Source of the DNA: Metabacillus bambusae
GTDB taxonomy: Bacteria > Bacillota > Bacilli > Bacillales > Bacillaceae
Assembly: GCF_017497975.1 (NCBI RefSeq)
Contig: NZ_JAGDEL010000004.1
Coordinates: 248,001 to 312,000 of the forward strand
DNA length: 64,000 bases
Reading direction: 5' to 3'
The translations under genes were made by a program, and so were the position numbers. Position 1 is the first letter of the stretch, and the number at the start of each line of letters is the position of its first letter. Shown here in pieces: positions 17,244 through 25,375 of the stretch. A model generated the notes under the pieces. It saw nothing but the letters and a program-made list of their open reading frames with translations. It was not told where the DNA came from and ran no database searches.

Positions 17244-17918
17244 ATGGAACAAGAGTTTCTTTTATCACTATTGGTGATCATCGGAATTGATCTAATTCTT
17301 GGGGCTGATAATGCAGTAGTTATCGCAATGGCATGTCGTAATTTACCCGTTATTCAGCGAAGTAAGGCCATCATATTAGGGACCATGCTAGCGATTATCT
17401 TTCGCATCCTTATAACACTAATTGCTGTTTATTTGTTAGAGATACCTTTTTTACAGCTTGTTGGTGGTGTCTTCCTCATGTATATTGCTTATCATTTACT
17501 AACTGGCAAAGATGATGATACAAATAACATAAAAAGTCATGGATCACTTTGGAAAGCTATAAAGACAATTGTGATTGCGGATCTATTAATGGGATTTGAT
17601 AATGTTATTGCAGTTGCAGGTGCTGCACAGGGGCATATGGTTCTTGTTGCTTTAGGATTATTAATCTCAATACCTATTATAATTTGGGGAAGTAAAATCA
17701 TTCTTACTTTACTTACAAAATACCCAATGCTCATTTATGTTGGTGGAGGACTGCTTGCCTATACTGCTGGAAAGATGATTACCCAGGAGTACCAACTTCA
17801 ATCCATCTATATGTCACATCCCCTACTTGCACAAAGTATACCTTACTTAACAACAGCGTTTATTCTGTTTGCAGGGGTCTTATATCAACAAATAATAAGC
17901 TCACAAGTTGACAAGTGA
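17244..17918 (+). CDS. yjbE: TerC-family membrane protein YjbE
   Basis: A 224-residue polytopic protein of the TerC family, with about seven hydrophobic helices. The conserved acidic intramembrane motifs are present: GADNAVVIAMACR near residue 20 and DLLMGFDNVIAVAGAA near residue 115. Both contain the DN pair thought to coordinate metal. Relatives (MeeF, MeeY in B. subtilis) export Mn2+ and metallate secreted proteins; YjbE is a less studied paralogue. GAAAGAGGG precedes the ATG. It is convergent with spx, with a shared large hairpin between them. Confidence 0.9.
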   Translation: MEQEFLLSLLVIIGIDLILGADNAVVIAMACRNLPVIQRSKAIILGTMLAIIFRILITLIAVYLLEIPFLQLVGGVFLMYIAYHLLTGKDDDTNNIKSHGSLWKAIKTIVIADLLMGFDNVIAVAGAAQGHMVLVALGLLISIPIIIWGSKIILTLLTKYPMLIYVGGGLLAYTAGKMITQEYQLQSIYMSHPLLAQSIPYLTTAFILFAGVLYQQIISSQVDK

Positions 17919-17968
17919 ATCCTAAACGCATAATGGGCTCACATACATGACTATAAAATAAAAATAGG

Positions 17969-18058
17969 AAGAGGCAGACTCTAATGAATAACTCTAATTA
18001 ACATGATGTTCTGATTTTATCATGTTAATTAGAGTTGTATATTTAGAATCTGCCTCTT
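17969..18058. terminator. Large bidirectional hairpin between yjbE and spx
   Basis: An inner perfect 18-bp stem (17990-18007 with 18019-18036) lies inside outer arms AAGAGGCAGA and TCTGCCTCTT. The 90-bp structure serves both converging genes and may extrude as a cruciform. Confidence 0.85.
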
Positions 18059-18070
18059 ATATAGTTCCGT

Positions 18071-18466
18071 TTAGTTAACTAAACGCTGTGCTTCTTTAAG
18101 CTGATAAGTACGCACACGGCGTGGAAGGAAACGACGAATTTCGTCTTCGTTATAACCTACCTGAAGTCTTTTTTCATCAATAATAATTGGTCGGCGAAGC
18201 AGACCTGGATTATCTTGAATAAGATTATATAAATCTTGCAATGGCATTGACTCTAGGTTGATATTTAATTTTTGAAAAGTCTTTGAGCGAGTTGAAATAA
18301 TTTCATCTGTGCCATCCTCAGTCATTCTTAATATTTCTTTTATTTCTTGTTTCGTCAATGGCTCTGAAAAAATATTTCGCTCAGTGTATGATATGTCATG
18401 TTCTTCCAACCATGCTTTCGCTTTTCTACATGAAGTACAGCTTGGTGATGTATATAATGTAACCAT
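18071..18466 (-). CDS. spx: Global redox-stress regulator Spx
   Basis: A 131-residue ArsC-family protein that binds the alpha C-terminal domain of RNA polymerase and redirects it under thiol stress. The CTSC redox switch is at 10-13, with the RPI motif (LLRRPIIID) about residue 92. The C-terminal tail ends QRLVN, the ClpXP-sensitive end. It is nearly identical in layout to B. subtilis Spx. Its adaptor SpxH is encoded in this window. yjbC lies upstream in the same direction, 267 bases away, as in the B. subtilis yjbC-spx operon. Confidence 0.97.
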   Translation of the reverse strand: MVTLYTSPSCTSCRKAKAWLEEHDISYTERNIFSEPLTKQEIKEILRMTEDGTDEIISTRSKTFQKLNINLESMPLQDLYNLIQDNPGLLRRPIIIDEKRLQVGYNEDEIRRFLPRRVRTYQLKEAQRLVN

Positions 18467-18732
18467 TCATCCTTCACTCCTCTATTATAGAATGAGTTTA
18501 CAATCAAACCAAAACGTATATTGAAATTAAAATTACTTTAAATAAGAAATCATATTTTGATTATACTATAAAAAAGTAAGTATGCATATAGAAATTGAAT
18601 TAAAAGTGTGACAAAACCATTACAAACATTAAGAAACCTTAAATATAACTGATGTTCTAGAAAGGAATATTTTTTAAACAATGAAATTTATGTAGACTTT
18701 TATCTCACTACCCTTTAGGTTTTCATTCTCAA

Positions 18733-19311
18733 TTAACTAAGCTCATCGAAAATATTCTTGTTTTTACCTTCCTCAGCCAAAGTCAATACTTCGCTGACCG
18801 GCTGGTATGACTCACCATATAACTCTTTATCTTTGAAGGTATGAATCATGTTGTACGTTTTTTTCATTGCTTCATAAATATGTTCTTCTGATTCGTCATT
18901 TGGGGCCCAATAAAGGATTTCCATTTTGTTTACCTCATTAGTAGCAAGAGAGCGGCGTTCATAGCCAATGGTATCAGCATGTTTAAAGTCCTCCCTTTGA
19001 TAAAACTTTAATCTTTTCTCAGTATCTGTGTCTTCATAGTTAACAGGCTCTACTTCAAGGATAATAGGTTTCCCTTTTTTCTTTAGCTTTTCTAAAAGCT
19101 TATGGCCAAGTCCTTCACCACGAGCATCTTTAGAAACAAAAATGTAGTCGATAAAAATAAAATCATTAAGCTCAACATACATCATCACATGGTGTTTCCC
19201 TTCATCCTTATGATAAATGTCAGCTCTTTCTTCAAGTAAAGCTTCCATATGTGCCTTCGATTTCATTTCTTCAATGGGAAAATACTGATTCAACTTCTCA
19301 TACCAGTTCAT
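18733..19311 (-). CDS. yjbC: GNAT acetyltransferase YjbC
   Basis: A 192-residue GNAT-family N-acetyltransferase. The acetyl-CoA binding motif A is VSKDARGEGLGHKLLEKL (R/QxxGxG/A), followed by a PIILEVEP strand and FYQREDF, the usual GNAT C-terminal tyrosine motif. The substrate is unknown. I set the start at ATG 19311 (MNWYEKLNQYFP), which has AAAAGGGAG seven bases upstream, instead of an earlier in-frame ATG at 19335. In B. subtilis yjbC and spx are cotranscribed and salt- or stress-induced; the order is the same here. Confidence 0.88.
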   Translation of the reverse strand: MNWYEKLNQYFPIEEMKSKAHMEALLEERADIYHKDEGKHHVMMYVELNDFIFIDYIFVSKDARGEGLGHKLLEKLKKKGKPIILEVEPVNYEDTDTEKRLKFYQREDFKHADTIGYERRSLATNEVNKMEILYWAPNDESEEHIYEAMKKTYNMIHTFKDKELYGESYQPVSEVLTLAEEGKNKNIFDELS

Positions 19312-19448
19312 TGATCTACTCCCTTTTGTTTTCATCTTTAATAAATTCTCCCATGTTTAGATATACCCTTCTTTTTTTTAGGATAAACATGGTAAATTTA
19401 TCAATTGTAGCGGTAATAAGTATGGTGGTAACAAGTAGATGGAGTCTG

Positions 19449-19550
19449 ATTGAACCACTTTTTAGAGTATTGAACAACTTCACTAATGGATAGGACCACT
19501 TTTTGCATTTATTGAACCACTCTCACTTATTTTTGAACAAGACTGACTTT
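19449..19550. repeat. Degenerate tandem repeat of about 21-24 bp
   Basis: Four to five imperfect units, each opening with a form of ATTGAACCACTTTTT, occur head to tail in the 316-base gap between yjbC and the DUF4015 gene. The units vary too much for a CRISPR. The rest of the gap shows nothing recognisable. Confidence 0.5.
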
Positions 19551-19585
19551 TTTACTCTCTAACTTGCGATTGTACAAATTCACAT

Positions 19586-19617
19586 AGAAAAAAGGCTAGA
19601 TATTTTCATCTAACCTA
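19586..19617 (-). terminator. Terminator of the DUF4015 gene
   Basis: On the minus strand, AGGTTAGAT and ATCTAGCCT arms are followed by TTTTTT. Confidence 0.75.
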
Positions 19618-19627
19618 GAGTCTATGT

Positions 19628-20839
19628 TTATTTAGTTAAAGGAGTATAGTCAACACCTTGTGTATATGTATTACCTGCATTCCATAAAAGAAACTCGTTA
19701 ATTCCCTGCTCATTTAAAGCTTTAATTTGAGCTTCAACCTCTTCTTTCCCGTATTGTTGATAATTGCCTTTTCCTAAGTAGGATGCTGTAAAATCTTGAA
19801 TCCAAGGTCTGGAGATTGGTTTATTTTTAAGTTGTTCAAGTTTTTTGCTTTCTAATTTTGCATATTCTGTAATCAGTCGATATGGTTCAAGATCAGGCTT
19901 TGATATTCCAAAATAAGATGTCCAATGACTTGGGTAAATCATTGAGGAAATAACATCTACATGTTCAGAAATTTTTGAGAAGTTTTGCCCTATTCCTGGT
20001 GCTTCTGGGAGAGTTGCTGTATAGCCAAAAATATCAACAGAAACCTTAATTCCATATGGTTCTAATTTTTCTTTAGCATATGCAACAAAATCTGTAACAG
20101 CTGTTACTCGTTTTTGAACATTATCTTGATTGGATTTAGCGTATTTCCCTTCGCTAAACGTTAATTCACCATCTCTTCGCTCAAAGCCTTCTGGAAACCG
20201 AACATAATCAAATTGGATTTCTTGAAAACCAAGCTTCGCTGCTTCTATTGCTATATTTACATTATAGTCCCATACTTCTTGTAGAAACGGGTTTACAAAT
20301 GACTCACCTCTGCCATTTTTCCAAACCTTTTCTCCGTCTTTAAACGACCATTCAGGATTTTCAGTCGCCAAAACAGTATCCTTAAAAACAACAACTCTAG
20401 CAATCGGATAGATTTGTTCCTTTTCTAACGTTTTAAGAACTTTTTTTGGATCTTTAATATAATTTTTGCTTATCGGATAAAAGGGTGATGACTTCTCTGG
20501 CAGATACGTTAAATTTCCATAGTCATCTTTTATATCAATTACCATTGCATTTAGTTCTGAATTTTTCATCAAAGAAGTAAGTTTTTCAAATGTTGTACCA
20601 CCTGCAGAATGCCCTGTTACATAAACACCACGAACCGCATCAGGATATGTAAAGGAAAAACCAGAATCAAAGGCAAACCTTGGGATAGACTTTGGTAGAG
20701 TCTTAACTTCTAGAAGTAATTTGTTTTGTACATGTTGTTTAATCCCTAGGTTTGTTTCCGCATGAGAATTTGTTGGCAAAAAGACGATATATATGAAAAA
20801 AATTGTGATGATCATTTGAACCTTGTTATGATAACGCAT
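19628..20839 (-). CDS. Secreted putative glycoside hydrolase (DUF4015)
   Basis: A 403-residue protein with an N-terminal signal peptide (MRYHNKVQMIITIFFIYIVF, cleavage probably after SHA) and a TIM-barrel DUF4015 domain. Visible strands and loops include GVYVTGHSAGG, AMVIDIKDDYGNLTY, PIARVVVFKD, EIQFDYVRFPEG, KVSVDIFGYTA and MIYPSHW. The acidic residues at strand ends (IDIKDD, FDYVRFPE, VDIFG) resemble glycosidase catalytic positions, but the substrate is unknown; a cell-wall or exopolysaccharide target is only a guess. It occupies the place between oppF and yjbC where I recall yjbB in B. subtilis, and it is bordered by repeat DNA on both sides. Confidence 0.8.
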   Translation of the reverse strand: MRYHNKVQMIITIFFIYIVFLPTNSHAETNLGIKQHVQNKLLLEVKTLPKSIPRFAFDSGFSFTYPDAVRGVYVTGHSAGGTTFEKLTSLMKNSELNAMVIDIKDDYGNLTYLPEKSSPFYPISKNYIKDPKKVLKTLEKEQIYPIARVVVFKDTVLATENPEWSFKDGEKVWKNGRGESFVNPFLQEVWDYNVNIAIEAAKLGFQEIQFDYVRFPEGFERRDGELTFSEGKYAKSNQDNVQKRVTAVTDFVAYAKEKLEPYGIKVSVDIFGYTATLPEAPGIGQNFSKISEHVDVISSMIYPSHWTSYFGISKPDLEPYRLITEYAKLESKKLEQLKNKPISRPWIQDFTASYLGKGNYQQYGKEEVEAQIKALNEQGINEFLLWNAGNTYTQGVDYTPLTK

Positions 20840-21001
20840 TAGTAATCCCCCATTTTAATTTCTATTTTTATTATATAGAAAATAATCAAGCCTATATAGA
20901 TTAGTTAGTAGGATTTATATTAGGGTTCATGTATCTGTTTAAAAAAAGCTTGTCGTATATTATATGCAACATGTCCTATGAAGATAAAGAAAACTTTTAG
21001 G

Positions 21002-21178
21002 TTTTTAAAAATGGCTGTTTTCGCCGAACCTTGTTGCTATTTACCAAGTAATGTAGCGTGGTTGATTTCCGCTACAGTTGCTCGCTTTCCGCGGGGCGGG
21101 CGGTGAGCCTCATCGGTGAAAACGCCTGCGGGGTCTCACCTAATAGCAACAATCTCTTAGAAAACAGCCTTAAAAATA
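21002..21178. repeat. Family B element, copy 2 (terminal inverted repeats)
   Basis: Ends TTTTTAAAAATGGCTGTTTTC and GAAAACAGCCTTAAAAATA are inverted. The GC-rich core GCTCGCTTTCCGCGGGGCGG is shared with copies 1 and 3. It fills most of the 436-base gap between oppF and the DUF4015 gene. Confidence 0.8.
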
Positions 21179-21233
21179 GATGCAAGGCTTGTCACAATAT
21201 CCGGACCAGTCTTTCAACATCCCTGTTAACAAC

Positions 21234-21265
21234 AAAAAAGATTGCCCTTAAATACCAAAGGCAAC
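21234..21265 (-). terminator. opp operon terminator
   Basis: TTGCCTTT and AAGGGCAA arms on the minus strand, then TCTTTTTT, at the end of oppF. Confidence 0.8.
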
Positions 21266-21275
21266 CTCTAATTAT

Positions 21276-22214
21276 TTATGAATACTGTTTTTTATATTGA
21301 GCAAATTCCGTTTGTGAACACATTACAAAGTGACCTGGCTTCACTTCACGGAATTCAACTTCTTCATCTGGCTTGTAATTGTGCATGCTTGGATTATATG
21401 TTTTCCTAACACGGGTGCGTTCATAATCGGGATCAGGAAGTGGAATTGCCGATAATAACGACTGTGTATATGGATGAATTGGATTATTGTAAAGTTCATT
21501 AGCATCAGCTAGCTCAACTAGCTTTCCAAAATACATAACTCCAATACGATCACTAATGTACTTAACCATTGAAAGGTCATGGGCAATGAATAAATAAGTT
21601 AGCCCTTTTTCCTTTTGAAGTTTCCTCATTAAGTTTACAACCTGTGCTTGGATGGAGACATCAAGAGCCGAGATTGGTTCATCAGCAATAATAAATTCCG
21701 GTTCCACAGCAAGTGCACGAGCAATTCCAATTCGTTGACGTTGTCCACCACTAAATTCATGTGGGTAACGATTTGCATGCTCTTTGTTTAAACCGACAGT
21801 TTCAAGAAGTTCAATTACTCGATTCATTCGTTCTGTTTTAGATTTAGCAAGACCATGAATATCAATACCTTCAGCAATAATATCTGAGACCTTCATTCTC
21901 GGATTCAACGATGCCTGAGGGTCCTGAAAGATCATTTGCATTTTTCGGTTGAATTCCTTTAGCTGAGATCTTGATTTTTTCCCATGAACATCCGTTCCAT
22001 CAAATATGACTTCACCATCTGTTGCATCATATAAACGAATAATTGTTCTTCCGGTCGTTGATTTTCCGCAGCCAGATTCACCAACTAATCCTAACGTCTC
22101 ACCTTTATAAATATCAAAAGAAATATTATCAACCGCTTTAACTTCGTTAGGTTTACCTACGTTAAAGTATTGTTTTAGATTTTTTATTTCTACTAGTTTT
22201 TCTTTATTCGCCAC
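21276..22214 (-). CDS. oppF: Oligopeptide ABC transporter ATPase OppF
   Basis: A 312-residue ABC ATPase. Walker A GESGCGKST, Q-loop IFQDPQASLNP, signature SGGQRQR, Walker B FIIADEP and switch histidine in IAHDLS are all intact. The C-terminal oligopeptide-type extension (HPYTQSLLSAIP onward) marks the Opp/Dpp subfamily. With OppD it drives peptide import, which in Bacillus also carries Phr signalling peptides for competence and sporulation. It is the last gene of the operon, one base after oppD, and ends at a strong terminator. The start is MANKEKLVEI. Confidence 0.95.
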   Translation of the reverse strand: MANKEKLVEIKNLKQYFNVGKPNEVKAVDNISFDIYKGETLGLVGESGCGKSTTGRTIIRLYDATDGEVIFDGTDVHGKKSRSQLKEFNRKMQMIFQDPQASLNPRMKVSDIIAEGIDIHGLAKSKTERMNRVIELLETVGLNKEHANRYPHEFSGGQRQRIGIARALAVEPEFIIADEPISALDVSIQAQVVNLMRKLQKEKGLTYLFIAHDLSMVKYISDRIGVMYFGKLVELADANELYNNPIHPYTQSLLSAIPLPDPDYERTRVRKTYNPSMHNYKPDEEVEFREVKPGHFVMCSQTEFAQYKKQYS

Positions 22215-22215
22215 C

Positions 22216-23259
22216 TTAGTTTCCCTCCTTTTTTTCAGGGAATTGACGTTGACGTCGTTTTACCGCAGCAGGTGGTTCTACCTTTGGCGCGTCGGGGTGA
22301 AGTAACCATGTTGCTGCATAATGTGTATCAGATACCTTAAACATTGGTGGCTGCTCTTCCAAATCAATTTTCATCACATACTCATTACGAGGTGCGAAGG
22401 CATCACCTTTTGGAGGATGCAATAAATTTGGTGGAGTTCCAGGAATAGCATATAGTTCCTCATCTTCAGTATCAAGGCTCGGCATTGAACTAATTAATCC
22501 CCATGTATAAGGATGTTGTGGATTATAGAATACCTCGTCAACTGTACCAATCTCAACAATTTTCCCACCATACATAACGGCAACTCGATCGGCTACGTTT
22601 GCTACCACACCAAGGTCATGAGTAATAAAAACAATTGATGTATCAATCTTCTTTTGTAACTCTTTCATAAGTTCTAAAATTTGCGCTTGAATCGTAACGT
22701 CCAATGCTGTTGTTGGCTCATCAGCAATTAAAACCTTTGGATTACATGCAAGAGCAATGGCAATAACGACCCTTTGTCTCATCCCACCAGAGAATTGATG
22801 TGGATATTGATTAAAACGAGCTTCTGGTTGTGGAATACCAACTAATCTTAACAAATCAATCGCACGTTCTTTTGCAGCACTCTTACTTAAATTTTGATGC
22901 TTAACAATTGGCTCAATGATTTGCTTTCCAATTTTCATTGTGGGATTTAACGATGTCATCGGATCTTGGAAAATCATTGATATATCTTTCCCACGGATTT
23001 TTTGCATTGCTTTATTAGATAACTTGGCTAAATCTTTGCCTTCAAAGAGTATTTCACCGTTCTTAATTTCAGAGTTTGATTCAGGTAACAAGCGCATAAT
23101 CGCTTTTGTTGTTACAGATTTACCTGATCCAGATTCACCAACAATTGCTAAAGTCTCACCTTTGAGTAAATCAAAATCGACTCCTCGAATTGCCTGTACT
23201 TCTCCTGAAAACGTATGGAATGAAATGTGTAAGTCTTTAACCTCTAAGATTTTTTCCAT
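22216..23259 (-). CDS. oppD: Oligopeptide ABC transporter ATPase OppD
   Basis: A 347-residue ABC ATPase that pairs with OppF. Walker A GESGSGKS, Q-loop IFQDPMTSLNP, signature SGGMRQR and Walker B VLIADEP are present. The oligopeptide-specific C-terminal region (HPYTWGLISSMP onward, ending in a basic KRRQRQFPEKKE) is longer than in OppF. It energises peptide uptake through OppB and OppC. It lies 18 bases after oppC and one base before oppF, so the ATPases are tightly coupled. Confidence 0.95.
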   Translation of the reverse strand: MEKILEVKDLHISFHTFSGEVQAIRGVDFDLLKGETLAIVGESGSGKSVTTKAIMRLLPESNSEIKNGEILFEGKDLAKLSNKAMQKIRGKDISMIFQDPMTSLNPTMKIGKQIIEPIVKHQNLSKSAAKERAIDLLRLVGIPQPEARFNQYPHQFSGGMRQRVVIAIALACNPKVLIADEPTTALDVTIQAQILELMKELQKKIDTSIVFITHDLGVVANVADRVAVMYGGKIVEIGTVDEVFYNPQHPYTWGLISSMPSLDTEDEELYAIPGTPPNLLHPPKGDAFAPRNEYVMKIDLEEQPPMFKVSDTHYAATWLLHPDAPKVEPPAAVKRRQRQFPEKKEGN

Positions 23260-23277
23260 TATTATTCACCTACCTTT

Positions 23278-24300
23278 TTAGTCACGCATTTTCGGATCTA
23301 AAGCATCGCGTAGTCCATCTGCAATCATGTTAAAACAGATCATAATTAAACTGATTACTACTGCCGGTATAATCATTTGATAAGGGTATAATTGAAGTAC
23401 TTTAAAGCCGTCATCAATAAGAGTACCTAATGATGCTAATGGTGGCTGTAACCCTAAACCAATGAAACTTAAAAATGCTTCAAAGAAAATAGCATTTGGA
23501 ATTGTAAACATCGTATTAATGATAATTACACCAGCTAAATTAGGTAGTAGATGCTTCCAAATAATTTTCCCATTTGCAAGTCCCAGTGTTCTAGCCGCTA
23601 AAACATATTCTTGTTGCTTTAATTTCATTACTTGAGCACGCACTACCCTTGCCATTCCGACCCATCCAGTAATCGTTAACGCTATTGTAATAGATAAAAT
23701 ACCTGGATCTAATACAATAATCATTAGGATTACGACAACTAGGTTTGGAATCCCAACTAATATTTCTGTAATACGTTGCATAATATTATCTGTTCGACCA
23801 CCAACAAACCCAGAAACAGCACCATATAAAACACCAATAACCATGTCTATAACTGCAGCTAATACAGCGATATATAAAGAAACTTGTGTTCCTTTCCATA
23901 CACGTGTAAAGAGATCACGACCTAGACTATCAGTGCCTAACCAATAATATTCGTCAACATTCTTTTGCTCATATACATTGTAAACATCGCCATTTCTTCT
24001 TTCTAAATCACCATCAAATGGTAACCAGCTAACATTCTCTAAAACAGGAATTCTTGGTGGTAAATTATTGTGTTTTAAATTTTGATCATCATATCCATAA
24101 TCATTAATATGTGGACCTACAAGAGCCATTATTGTTAATAAGACTAATACAACTAAACTAACAATCGCTCCTTTATTTTTCCTCACTCGTAACCATGCAT
24201 CTTGCCAATAATTAAGACTTGGTTTTGAAATCTCTTCACTTTTATTAGCATCTATTTGAGCGGGAGTAAACATGTCTTTTGTTATTTTTTCTTGTGCCAT
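23278..24300 (-). CDS. oppC: Oligopeptide ABC transporter permease OppC
   Basis: A 340-residue permease with the OppC N-terminal extension (about residues 1-35, polar) before the first membrane helix, a large extracellular loop (about 65-125), and the BPD_transp_1 core with about five more helices. The EAA loop that docks on the ATPase is visible in VLAARTLGLANGKIIWKHLLPN. It makes the membrane channel with OppB. The stop of oppB overlaps its start. TLGLANGKI and SFIGLGLQPPLASLG are characteristic of the OppC/DppC branch. Confidence 0.95.
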   Translation of the reverse strand: MAQEKITKDMFTPAQIDANKSEEISKPSLNYWQDAWLRVRKNKGAIVSLVVLVLLTIMALVGPHINDYGYDDQNLKHNNLPPRIPVLENVSWLPFDGDLERRNGDVYNVYEQKNVDEYYWLGTDSLGRDLFTRVWKGTQVSLYIAVLAAVIDMVIGVLYGAVSGFVGGRTDNIMQRITEILVGIPNLVVVILMIIVLDPGILSITIALTITGWVGMARVVRAQVMKLKQQEYVLAARTLGLANGKIIWKHLLPNLAGVIIINTMFTIPNAIFFEAFLSFIGLGLQPPLASLGTLIDDGFKVLQLYPYQMIIPAVVISLIMICFNMIADGLRDALDPKMRD

Positions 24301-25229
24301 TATTTTTTCCCTCCCGCTAATCGAATCCGCGGATCAATAATTCCATATAGTATGTCTACAATTAAGATAACAACAACGAATAGTACCGCAAATAGGATAG
24401 TTGTACCCATGATGACAGGGTAATCATTTACTGTAATGGATTTAACGAATTGCTCACCCAGACCTGGAATACCAAATATTTTTTCAATTACTAATGAGCC
24501 AGTCATTAAACTTACAACCAATGGTCCTAAAACAGTGACTACCGGAATTAATGCATTTCGGAGTGCATGCTTAAACGCGATATCAAACCAGCTTGCACCT
24601 TTTGCCTTTGCTAAGGTAATGTAATCAGATTCTAATACCTCTACCATTTCGGTTCTAACAAACCTGGCTGCAGTAGCAATCGGAAACATCGCTAAAGCAA
24701 TTGTTGGTAACACCGTATATTCTGGTCCTCGCCAAAACGCAACAGGGAACCAACCTAATTTTACACCTATATAATATTGTAATAATCCCGCAAATACGAA
24801 GGAAGGTATTGATTTTCCTAAAACTGCGATAAATGTAGAACTATAATCAACCCATGTATTCTGTTTTAATGCTGAGATAACTCCTAAAATAATTCCAAAA
24901 ATTGTTCCAAATAGAATTGCTTGAAACCCAAGTGTTGCGGATGGACCAATGCTATTTAAAAGAATTTCAGTAACACCTACATTATCGAATTGAAATGAAA
25001 CACCTAAGTCTCCTTTCAACATATTCACCATATAGTTCATATATTGAACTGGCATTGGCTCATCTAAACCATACTTGTCTTTCATGATGGTAAGCTGTGT
25101 TTCAGATAATTTACCAGCATTCGTAAAAGGCGTACCAGGGATAATTTTCATGAGGAAAAATGTAAACGTGCCAATTAAAAATAGAGTAATGATCATATAA
25201 AATATACGTTGAGTTAAGTATTTCACCAT
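24300..25229 (-). CDS. oppB: Oligopeptide ABC transporter permease OppB
   Basis: A 309-residue permease of the OppB/DppB family with about six membrane helices. The EAA loop is YITLAKAKGASWFDIAFKHAL. I set the start at ATG 25229 (MVKYLTQRIFYMIITLFLIG), eight bases after GGGAGGTG. The frame is open for another 27 codons upstream, but those are not permease-like and overlap the oppA-oppB hairpin. The stop overlaps the oppC start by one base. It follows oppA after a gap containing a hairpin that probably lowers readthrough from oppA. Confidence 0.94.
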   Translation of the reverse strand: MVKYLTQRIFYMIITLFLIGTFTFFLMKIIPGTPFTNAGKLSETQLTIMKDKYGLDEPMPVQYMNYMVNMLKGDLGVSFQFDNVGVTEILLNSIGPSATLGFQAILFGTIFGIILGVISALKQNTWVDYSSTFIAVLGKSIPSFVFAGLLQYYIGVKLGWFPVAFWRGPEYTVLPTIALAMFPIATAARFVRTEMVEVLESDYITLAKAKGASWFDIAFKHALRNALIPVVTVLGPLVVSLMTGSLVIEKIFGIPGLGEQFVKSITVNDYPVIMGTTILFAVLFVVVILIVDILYGIIDPRIRLAGGKK

Positions 25230-25291
25230 ATGAGTGCACCTCCCAAAGATTTTGAATTTTCTACAAAGTTCGACAATTTTCCAGCAAGGGA

Positions 25292-25326
25292 AAAGAGAGT
25301 ATATTGACAATCAACATACTCTCTTT
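25292..25326 (-). terminator. Hairpin between oppA and oppB
   Basis: Perfect 11-bp arms AAAGAGAGTAT and ATACTCTCTTT enclose a 13-base loop, with TTTT extending the right side. It is suited to partial termination or mRNA protection, giving more binding protein than permease, as in many ABC importer operons. Confidence 0.75.
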
Positions 25327-25375
25327 CAACCAAGGTAGTCATTGTAATAATTAGACAAAATTAATTAAAAACGTA

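Noticed and set aside
19449-19550. Degenerate repeat considered as a CRISPR remnant
   Set aside because: The period is about 21-24 bp without spacer-sized unique segments, and the units are poorly conserved.
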